From a virus: a stretch of 25,405 bases of DNA. The position numbers and the translations under genes are program-made. Below the pieces are notes generated by a model that saw only the letters and a list, made by a program, of their open reading frames with translations, was not told the DNA's origin and did not search any database. The stretch is taken from IMG/VR virus record IMGVR_UViG_3300021959_000350, positions 1 to 25,405 of that record, one strand, 5' to 3'. Position 1 is the stretch's first letter. Every line of letters starts with the position of its first letter. This document shows positions 14,866 to 20,976 of this stretch, piece by piece.

Positions 14866-16479
14866 TTTATCATTCTCCTTTGAATTAGTAGTTTTATGAC
14901 CGTGAAGCATTAGAGCTAAATCTTTTTCCTCAACTTCACCTGATTTAATCGCATTCAGCTCTTGAATTTGATTTATCATATGATTCGCAACTTGATAATT
15001 TGTATCAGTCCATTCGTCGAATGGAGTGATTTTTAAATTAATAGTTTTGTTCAATTTTTCTTGATCATCTTCGGTTTTTACCTTAGATTTCACATCGTAA
15101 AGCTCTTTTTCACTCAAAGTAACGAATGATTCGAAGCTTTCTTTGATAGCTACTCTATCTTTGTCAGTAAATTTGACCTCTGGAACAGTTGTTAGTGTAA
15201 TATCAAACTTAGTTCCTAAATCCCAGTTATTAACAACAGATAAAGTTTTTGCATCAACGTTAATAGTATTATCCAATGATTCGCCATTTAAGTCAACTTG
15301 TAAAAGTTGATAAAATGGGTTTTGGGCAGTCGCAAGTTTTGTAACTTTCCACCGCTTATCATCGAATTTAACAAAATTTTCGTGTGTTAAACGTGATGTT
15401 TCCGCACTGAGAAGATTAACAAAAGGAATGGGTTCGTAAGGATCAGCACTAATAGCTTCTTCCTCATCGTCTATTTCCTCTTTCTCCGTTTCGATAATAT
15501 CTTCTTCAGAAGCAACTGTAATAGTTACTTCTTCTGATTTTTCTTCAACGGCCTCTTCAACAGAAACATCGGATGACTCGGTAAGATCATCTTCAGTCTT
15601 AATTTCTGAATCTTCACTCATTTCTTCATCTCCTTTTCTGTTTTCCGATTCTGTTAAGAGATTCATAGACCCATTACCCATCGTCTCAGATGGGGACTGC
15701 GGTCTTTGTTCCTCTACACTTTGCTCATTTTGCATTTCACTAGGTTTAACCATAAAAACAAGCTCATGCTTATGAGAAGTAGGCTTTGTAGCCTCTAATA
15801 ATTTATAATATTTGACATCATGGAAGTGTTTTTCTCCATGAGAGGTATAAGTAGTAACTCCGTTACCGTTTTCATCTACTTCAACAGTATGATAATGTCC
15901 ACCTACGTATGCGGTAACTCCTACACTAACATCCGTAGCTTTTTCGATAATTTCGTTTTCATCTTTTTCAAATTGTTTTTTAAAAGTTTCGTAATCTGAG
16001 TCAGATTCGAAGTTTTTTCTAACGCTAAATAAACTCTCTTGATTACAAGGGACAGAAACAACACTAATTTCCATTAGCTCTACATCAGTAATTAACATAG
16101 TGTCCGAATCTCTGTCATAAGCGCCGTCTTTTACTTTAAATCCTACGCTAAAACTTTTTAATGCTCCATCTTCGATTAAGGTTTGTACTCCATGTAATTT
16201 TTCAGCAGCTTCACTAACAGCAGCCTCTACATAAATACCTTTTTTATCGACGGTAACCTTATCTACACGGCCAATGGGTTTACCGTGGTCATGTTGATAT
16301 AGTAATACGGGGTTTTTTCTATAGTTTTCAACGCCTTTTGCCCAAGCAGTCGCAGGGATAATATCACCCGCTCGATCTTTATCGGCAGTATTGGCATATC
16401 CAGCAATTTTAAGGGGTTTATTGTTTTTTCTTGCGCCTTTTGTTTCTAAAACGCTAGTTAAATATAATGTCTTATTCAT
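13465..16479 (-). CDS. prohead protease-linker-major capsid fusion protein
   Basis: This 1004-aa frame joins head maturation protease and capsid functions. Residues 1-155 match the HK97 prohead protease family: IAGYANTADKDRAGDII, YQHDHGKPIGR with likely catalytic His63 or His65, LKSFSVGF with likely Ser111, and LMEISVVSVP. Residues 190-240 form a His-rich module with three HxH pairs (GHYHT, HFHD, HKHE) and VDENGNG, possibly metal-binding. Residues 287-335 are strongly acidic, and 336-520 form an unrecognised domain, perhaps scaffold. From about 600 to 1004 lies a short coiled-coil delta region (VAELKAQMKKYEEQI) and the HK97-fold capsid protein (FRIPVAKEDTD, FGPNATYLTGAVGAIYGIPI). Strong ribosome sites precede Met287 and Met539, so scaffold-capsid and capsid-only products are likely. 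The ATG overlaps the portal stop (TAATG). No frameshift or stop separates the parts. Confidence 0.88.
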   Translation of the reverse strand: MNKTLYLTSVLETKGARKNNKPLKIAGYANTADKDRAGDIIPATAWAKGVENYRKNPVLLYQHDHGKPIGRVDKVTVDKKGIYVEAAVSEAAEKLHGVQTLIEDGALKSFSVGFKVKDGAYDRDSDTMLITDVELMEISVVSVPCNQESLFSVRKNFESDSDYETFKKQFEKDENEIIEKATDVSVGVTAYVGGHYHTVEVDENGNGVTTYTSHGEKHFHDVKYYKLLEATKPTSHKHELVFMVKPSEMQNEQSVEEQRPQSPSETMGNGSMNLLTESENRKGDEEMSEDSEIKTEDDLTESSDVSVEEAVEEKSEEVTITVASEEDIIETEKEEIDDEEEAISADPYEPIPFVNLLSAETSRLTHENFVKFDDKRWKVTKLATAQNPFYQLLQVDLNGESLDNTINVDAKTLSVVNNWDLGTKFDITLTTVPEVKFTDKDRVAIKESFESFVTLSEKELYDVKSKVKTEDDQEKLNKTINLKITPFDEWTDTNYQVANHMINQIQELNAIKSGEVEEKDLALMLHGHKTTNSKENDKMATQDVGDPIVVKTEAETETPAPAAPAVEVKSAPAQVSEPRVAELVEKTGEAILTEADAQDKKGSEYTPVETEQVAELKAQMKKYEEQISALSQSKMVYQETSHTSREQFSEKEMANAYMLSQALGRRDPFDTKMGQKIKAVTAVDQFLSNFSSNVYEEMEQQLVIAPMFDRIQVDAKTFRIPVAKEDTDGDVAQFASGTFATGIADATNVPTSNQNTISAVELTPHKFMATTHLAKDEEEDTVLPLMDFLRRAATRRVARAIDKAILRGTGALTGFTAAPTNAIAAGTGYASVIKGLVTLADDISGLRTTTGSGNDKADASDIASARAKMGKYGLQLGDHLVYVTSVEGYNELVSFSDFRTVDKFGPNATYLTGAVGAIYGIPIVISEFMDNVGSTGNELGVLVYKPGFLIGERRGMEIESEYEPRQQVTAMYMSTRFDFKALSSNSNAALDATNFAYASLIEAG
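14863..14881 (-). promoter_or_regulatory. internal ribosome binding site for capsid
   Basis: AAAGGAG at 14875-14881 lies nine bases before the in-frame ATG at 14863-14865. It is as strong as the sites used by the separate genes in this window. Confidence 0.7.
15619..15637 (-). promoter_or_regulatory. internal ribosome binding site for scaffold-like product
   Basis: AAAAGGAG at 15630-15637 lies eight bases before the in-frame ATG at 15619-15621 (Met287). Initiation here would give a 718-aa protein that starts with an acidic region (MSEDSEIKTEDDL), lacks the protease, and ends with the capsid. Lambda Nu3 scaffold uses a comparable internal start inside the protease gene C. Confidence 0.6.
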
Positions 16480-17753
16480 TAATTTTCATCCTCTATTGTA
16501 GTAGAGTCCTCTAGACTTTCTTCTGCGGTAGGTCTACCTCCCTGAGTCGCATCTGTAGCACTTCCTGTAATATTTTGAGGAATTCTAATGCCGTCTGAGT
16601 CTCCGTCTTCAAGTTTTGGAAATCTTAATCCAACTCTAGCCTCGTTCGGTGTAATAATTCCTGTATTAACCAACGTTGAATAGTAAATAGCTTGAGTTCT
16701 GTTATCAGGTTGTAAAGATAGTATAGCAGTTTTATCTGGTCGTATACTAATGTTATTATTAAAGAAGTGAGAAAAAGCACTACAAAATTGTTCTAAAATA
16801 GGCAGTACTGTGTGGTTATAAAACAAAACTTGATTAGCCTGAATATTAGCATTATTACCACTTTTTAGCATAACATATGGTACTCCAAGAGCCTTTGCCA
16901 TATCCTGTTGAATTCGTTCAATTGAATTTTCAAAATCTAATTCATTAAAATTTATCTGAGAAAACTTATCAATTTTTAGTCCACCATCCAAAATTGCAGG
17001 AGAACGTGCTCCGTTAAATAAACTAGTATAACTTTGTCTCCAAGATTCTAGAAGTCTATATTTAATTTTTTGACTTAAAACATTATCTGTAGTAAGAACA
17101 AATCCGGGTACTGCATTATTTTTAAAGAATTGTCTTTGGAAGTTAATCATATAATAATAAAGCTCAAAAAGTCTTTCTAAAGGACGAAGTCTACTATACC
17201 CCCTAAAGATGCTTTCTTCATTCTCACTCTTAACATGAATTATTTCACTAGGTAAAAACTGAATAGCTTCTGATTTTCTCGATTTTCCATAACCAAATAA
17301 ATCTGATTCACTTTGGTTTCTCAAAAGATAATTATAATGAGAAACAAAAGCCCTTTCATCTGGTACAATTTCCATATCATTTGCAGGAATTACGTAAATA
17401 GCGCCACCTTCTTGGTCTTTGTCATAATAGAAAAAGGCGTTACCATCTAGAAAAAAATCTAGAAAAGCACGCCTAAACAATCTAACTCTATCTTCAAATG
17501 GATTAGGTTTATTTTGTAACAGTTTGTGAACTTTTTTAGACGGAGAACCTCCTTCGATTACTAAAGGCACCTCTATTAAAGCATTAATAACTATGTCTAC
17601 TGAGCGATGAACAATTTCAATCTCTCTATAAGCTTTTTCAAAGTCTACAATATTGTCAGGGCTTGAAAAAGGTTCCTGAGAAGCAATAGATGGCTGTACA
17701 GGATTTAGTTTTTCTGAAAGATATTGTCTCCATGATGGAACATCATTTGCCAT
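16479..17753 (-). CDS. portal protein
   Basis: This 424-aa protein is an HK97-type portal, the dodecameric ring through which DNA enters and leaves the head. Visible family motifs are VHRSVDIVINALIEVPL (49-65), LLQNKPNPFEDRVRLFRRAF (78-97), FLDGNAFFYYD (101-111), EIIHVKS and FRGYSRLRPL, and later ALGVPYVMLKSGNNANIQAN and the helical LPILEQFCSAF. Its length is normal for the family (about 400-450 aa). The C-terminus is acidic and disordered (EESLEDSTTIEDEN). It follows the HNH gene with a 3-base gap, with a ribosome site inside that gene (AAAGGAG, rather far from the ATG), and overlaps the protease-capsid start. The order terminase, portal, protease, capsid is the standard HK97 head block, interrupted upstream by two accessory genes. 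Confidence 0.93.
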   Translation of the reverse strand: MANDVPSWRQYLSEKLNPVQPSIASQEPFSSPDNIVDFEKAYREIEIVHRSVDIVINALIEVPLVIEGGSPSKKVHKLLQNKPNPFEDRVRLFRRAFLDFFLDGNAFFYYDKDQEGGAIYVIPANDMEIVPDERAFVSHYNYLLRNQSESDLFGYGKSRKSEAIQFLPSEIIHVKSENEESIFRGYSRLRPLERLFELYYYMINFQRQFFKNNAVPGFVLTTDNVLSQKIKYRLLESWRQSYTSLFNGARSPAILDGGLKIDKFSQINFNELDFENSIERIQQDMAKALGVPYVMLKSGNNANIQANQVLFYNHTVLPILEQFCSAFSHFFNNNISIRPDKTAILSLQPDNRTQAIYYSTLVNTGIITPNEARVGLRFPKLEDGDSDGIRIPQNITGSATDATQGGRPTAEESLEDSTTIEDEN

Positions 17754-17756
17754 TTG

Positions 17757-18122
17757 TTAATTCTTCTCCTTTTGAATTTCTACCCAATTTTTTACTTTCT
17801 TTACCACGGAATTATCATATCGTTGTCCAAATATATTGTGTAATCTTTCGTGGTGTTGTTTACACAGAGTGAGAGCATTATCATTAGATAGCTCCCAGAA
17901 ATAGTCTTTTTCAAACTGTTCTCTATAAATATTTATTTCTTCTACAGTGGTTATTTCGTCTATATTATTTTTTGCACACCAAGAATTAAATAACTCAGAA
18001 ACACTATAAAGATGATGAAATTCTAATTTATCTGTAGAAGCACAAATATAACAATTATCTGTTTTTTGATATCTCTTCTTTAAGTAATCTCTAATATATT
18101 TTACAGGAAATCTTTTTAGCAT
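17757..18122 (-). CDS. HNH endonuclease
   Basis: This 121-aa protein has the features of a zinc-supported HNH nuclease: CYIC at 24-27, EFHHL at 34-38 (catalytic His near 36-37), then LSNDNALTLCKQHHERLH at 78-95, with Asn82, Cys87 and His91/His95. The two Cys-x-x-Cys/His groups would bind a structural zinc ion. HNH proteins next to terminase in HK97-like phages assist DNA cleavage during packaging, so this could be a packaging partner. It could also be a homing-type nuclease, since it is embedded between terminase and portal with a second accessory gene. There is no clear ribosome site before its ATG, and the gap to the glycosyltransferase gene is 12 bases. The family is certain; the role is not. 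Confidence 0.88.
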   Translation of the reverse strand: MLKRFPVKYIRDYLKKRYQKTDNCYICASTDKLEFHHLYSVSELFNSWCAKNNIDEITTVEEINIYREQFEKDYFWELSNDNALTLCKQHHERLHNIFGQRYDNSVVKKVKNWVEIQKEKN

Positions 18123-18134
18123 ACCAGATAAATT

Positions 18135-18803
18135 TTAATTATTTTGAAAACTATGAAGATTTTGAAAATCTTTTAGTACTTTCCACCGTAATTCTTTGTG
18201 ATTTTTATGTGCATTTAGTCCCACATCTTTTTCCGGTAACAATTCTACTTCAGTTGAAATAGTTTTGTGTTTAGTCTTATAAAAATGAGACATAGACAAA
18301 GACACTAATATGTCATCACCTCTTTTTATAGTTCCCCAAGGTTTTATGTACTCATCAAAAACACTTTTTAAACTATCATTGTTTACTGCAACACAAGAAC
18401 CTACAGCTATGTCCACATCTTTATCTACACACCACACATCTTTTAACTCTTCGTAAGATTTTGCGTCTTCTAAGTTGTTTTTTCCATAAATACTTATCAA
18501 AGAAGTGGGGTATTTTTCAACTGTTTTTCTCAATTTTAATAAACAATGTTTGGTTGGTAAAATATCATCATCTAAAATGATAGAATATTTAAATTTAGAT
18601 TTATTTGCCCAATACCAGCGGTCAATACACCATTTATTTTGTTCATTATTATGAAATAATACTTTTGATACTTCAAGTTTTGTGTTATTTCCATTATTTA
18701 CCACTAATATCGGCATAAATCCTTGAAAAGTATATGCTATTCTTAAAACATTTTCTAATCTTTTGTAATTTAAAATTATTAACTGAGTGTCCCTTAAAAT
18801 CAT
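18135..18803 (-). CDS. GT-A type glycosyltransferase (GT64/GT2-like)
   Basis: This 222-aa protein resembles a small GT-A glycosyltransferase. It has an opening strand LIILNYKRLENV (8-19), VVNNG (34-38), an Asp-rich metal/nucleotide-sugar motif ILDDDIL (76-82), a VGSCVAVN strand (near 134-141) and TIKRGDDILVSLSMSHFYK with an acidic pair of the type used near the catalytic centre. The spacing recalls the exostosin-type GT64 group. The enzyme would transfer a sugar from an activated donor to virion, host-surface or other acceptors; none can be named. Its ATG overlaps the terminase stop (ATGA). The gene looks more AT-rich than the portal and capsid genes around it, which suggests later acquisition. 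The fold is likely; substrate and exact family are uncertain. Confidence 0.78.
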   Translation of the reverse strand: MILRDTQLIILNYKRLENVLRIAYTFQGFMPILVVNNGNNTKLEVSKVLFHNNEQNKWCIDRWYWANKSKFKYSIILDDDILPTKHCLLKLRKTVEKYPTSLISIYGKNNLEDAKSYEELKDVWCVDKDVDIAVGSCVAVNNDSLKSVFDEYIKPWGTIKRGDDILVSLSMSHFYKTKHKTISTEVELLPEKDVGLNAHKNHKELRWKVLKDFQNLHSFQNN

Positions 18804-20068
18804 GCAGCAAAAATTCCCACAGAACGTTTTTGGTGAGTATAAATTGCATATCTTACCGCATCACTCGCATGAGAAGCCCAATCATGTACTGGTTTTGGGT
18901 TTTCAGTTTTAGGGTTCCACTTATAACTACTTAAAGAAGAATAAGTATGCCCACATTTATTAACATCAACTAGTAGTCTATCATTTTCAATTAAAACTTG
19001 TACTGCAGCAATACCATCATTTACTGATTTTATAGCATTTTCACAATATATATCATAATCATATGCTAAATCTGCTTTTAGTTGTTGTGCCGCACTATCA
19101 ATGTAGATTGAATCAATACCCCACTCATCTACTTTTTCTTGTATTTCTTCTGCAAGAGTACTAGTGGTAGTTTCATTTGACACATATTCATCAACTAAAT
19201 AAAATTCTTCTCCATCTGTAGCCATCACAATAAAGACATTCTCATCTCTATACCCTACGTCCAGTCCGGCTATAAACTCATAACGTCTATCTCTAGCTTG
19301 AATGTGTTCTAAGTCTATTAAATGTTTCTCTTCATTTAAATCATAAACTTGTAATTCAGTAGTTGTCCACTCACATTCATATTCTTGAGCAAAAAGTTTT
19401 CTGGTACTAGACTTTTTAGCTTCTTCAATATCTTTCTCTTTTAAAAAAGGGTTAGACCTCCAAGTATATAACCCCGATCCCCAATCTGGATACTCTTCAT
19501 CTTCTGCTCTTAAAAAATAATTGTAAAGGTAATTACCTTTTCCTCTAGGAGTTGAAATAAATAAAGCTCTAGAATTTTCATATGTTGATAGGGCCGGTCT
19601 TAAATCTCTTGTAAAATATTCATCGTCATCAATAATTGCGGCCTCGTCTACAATTAACAAATTAGCAGCTCTACCAACTAAACTATCTCTATTATTAGCA
19701 CTAAGTAATCTAAAAGTTGAACCATTAATTAGTCTTACTACTTTGTCTTTTTGATTAAATCTATCCACTTCTATTTGTAAATTTTTAATAATATCAGTTG
19801 TATAGTCCCATATGATAGAAGACAAAGAAAAGTTAGGAGCAACAATCATAACTTGTTGGTTAGGCTCTAATAGTTTAGCAAACGCTAAGATAGAAGCAGA
19901 CAAACTCTTTCCCGTTCTTCTAGCAGATACGTGAACCCAAAAACGATTTTCAGATAAGCCATTCACCATGCCCCACTGAGAGTCGTTAAACTGAATTCCT
20001 CGGTGTTCTCCTACAACAATTTTACCTAAAAGTCTCTCAATTGGGACTTTAAAAAAATTTTCTGACAT
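18800..20068 (-). CDS. terminase large subunit
   Basis: This 422-aa protein is the DNA-packaging motor. Motifs in order are Walker A SARRTGKS (48-55), Walker B LLIVDEAA (137-144, Asp141-Glu142), the coupling motif ISTPRGKGN (171-179), and nuclease residues in AGLDVGYRDE (Asp270), IYIDSAAQ (Asp324) and HDWASHASDAVRY (395-407, Asp396/Asp403). ATPase and nuclease halves are therefore both intact, and the length is typical for T4 gp17/HK97-type enzymes. A GAGGGGA site precedes the ATG closely. The upstream gene is a coiled-coil/membrane peptide rather than a recognisable small terminase, so the small subunit must lie outside the window or be unrecognised. Downstream the stop overlaps the glycosyltransferase start by four bases. 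Confidence 0.95.
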   Translation of the reverse strand: MSENFFKVPIERLLGKIVVGEHRGIQFNDSQWGMVNGLSENRFWVHVSARRTGKSLSASILAFAKLLEPNQQVMIVAPNFSLSSIIWDYTTDIIKNLQIEVDRFNQKDKVVRLINGSTFRLLSANNRDSLVGRAANLLIVDEAAIIDDDEYFTRDLRPALSTYENSRALFISTPRGKGNYLYNYFLRAEDEEYPDWGSGLYTWRSNPFLKEKDIEEAKKSSTRKLFAQEYECEWTTTELQVYDLNEEKHLIDLEHIQARDRRYEFIAGLDVGYRDENVFIVMATDGEEFYLVDEYVSNETTTSTLAEEIQEKVDEWGIDSIYIDSAAQQLKADLAYDYDIYCENAIKSVNDGIAAVQVLIENDRLLVDVNKCGHTYSSLSSYKWNPKTENPKPVHDWASHASDAVRYAIYTHQKRSVGIFAA

Positions 20069-20084
20069 TTCCCCTCGTCTTATC

Positions 20085-20381
20085 TTACTTAAATATGTTT
20101 GTTAGTCCAGCTAAAATAGCTACAACAGCTGCTACTAAAGAGCCCACCCAAAGTAGCGTTCTAATACTAGTTTTTCCTTGAGTTGCCATTGTTTTTAGGT
20201 CTACGATTTCTTTGTGTAAGTTTTCAATCCTCTTATCTGTTTTATCTTGGTTCTGAAGAATTTTTTCATAACGTTCTTTACACACAGCTTCATGAGTGTT
20301 CAAAGAAGCTTTCGTTTCTTGAGTTCTCTCATGTAATGTATTAACATCTTTTGCTAAATGGTCTGTAGTAACCTCTGCCAC
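20085..20381 (-). CDS. coiled-coil protein with C-terminal membrane helix
   Basis: This 98-aa protein has a charged helical region (residues 10-66, with Leu/Ile spacing typical of a coiled coil, for example RIENLHKEIVDLKT) and one membrane helix at 76-95 (LLWVGSLVAAVVAILAGLTN). This plan is seen in XhlA-type holin accessory proteins and other phage membrane factors, so a role at lysis is possible. The start is GTG, supported by AAAAGGAG seven bases upstream within the end of the collar gene. It lies 16 bases before terminase. Position would also fit a small terminase, but there is no helix-turn-helix and the membrane helix argues against it. A lysis-related or membrane-anchored role is a moderate inference. 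Confidence 0.6.
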   Translation of the reverse strand: MAEVTTDHLAKDVNTLHERTQETKASLNTHEAVCKERYEKILQNQDKTDKRIENLHKEIVDLKTMATQGKTSIRTLLWVGSLVAAVVAILAGLTNIFK

Positions 20382-20395
20382 TAAACTTCTCCTTT

Positions 20396-20959
20396 TTATG
20401 TTTTAATTATAAAATTAACTACGACTGTTGGAAAAGTCATGTTAGGTGTAATAGCTGAGTGAGCAGCTACAGCAGTAACAGCAGAACTTGTTGAAGAGTC
20501 TTTCGCTGATGTAGCAAAAGTTGCTGTTGTGAGTGAGTGGGCGCTAATTGATGTAGATTCTGAAGGCTTAACAGAGCTTGCTGACATCGCGTGAGTTGTA
20601 GTTCCTAGGGTACTGTTGTTAGCTCCCTTTCCTAGTGCTAATTTATCTCTAAAATCTGGAACGTTAAAAGTTGTATTACCATCTCCCGCTCCGAAACCTG
20701 TTGCAATTGTCGCAAAAAGATGTGCGTATGTTGATCTTGAAACAGCGCTACCGTCACAGATAAGATAGTTAGCGGGAACAGTTGCTCCTCCAAAACCCAT
20801 GATAGCTCCAGAAGGAATTACTTCAAAGCCTCCAGCAGTCGATCCATCATGGATACGAATACTTTCGGTATCTGTATCTAAAGAAAGTTCTCCGACAGCT
20901 CCTGTAAAACTATCATTTTGTGATGTTGTGCCTCTTCTAAATTGTACTTGAGTGGCCAT
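20396..20959 (-). CDS. phage tail collar domain protein
   Basis: This 187-aa protein belongs to the tail-collar family found on fibers and baseplate spikes. Residues 4-47 (QVQFRRGTTSQND, then GELSLDTDTESIRIHDGSTA) match the N-terminal fiber module seen in many phage adhesins. Residues 48-112 carry the collar core: IPSGAIMGFGG, VPANYLICDGSAVSRSTYAH, LFATIATGFGAGDGNTTF and VPDFRDKLALGKG. The C-terminal 70 residues are Ser/Thr/Ala-rich and end in a hydrophobic VVNFIIKT strand. It has a strong AAGGAG site and follows the repeat fiber gene by 17 bases, so both probably belong to the same receptor-binding structure. The family is clear; its partner and receptor are not. Confidence 0.87.
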   Translation of the reverse strand: MATQVQFRRGTTSQNDSFTGAVGELSLDTDTESIRIHDGSTAGGFEVIPSGAIMGFGGATVPANYLICDGSAVSRSTYAHLFATIATGFGAGDGNTTFNVPDFRDKLALGKGANNSTLGTTTHAMSASSVKPSESTSISAHSLTTATFATSAKDSSTSSAVTAVAAHSAITPNMTFPTVVVNFIIKT

Positions 20960-20976
20960 TTGTTTTTCTCCTTAAA

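Noticed and set aside
20396-20959. Diversity-generating retroelement target in the collar gene
   Set aside because: No reverse transcriptase or template repeat in the window and the C-terminus lacks a typical variable lectin end.
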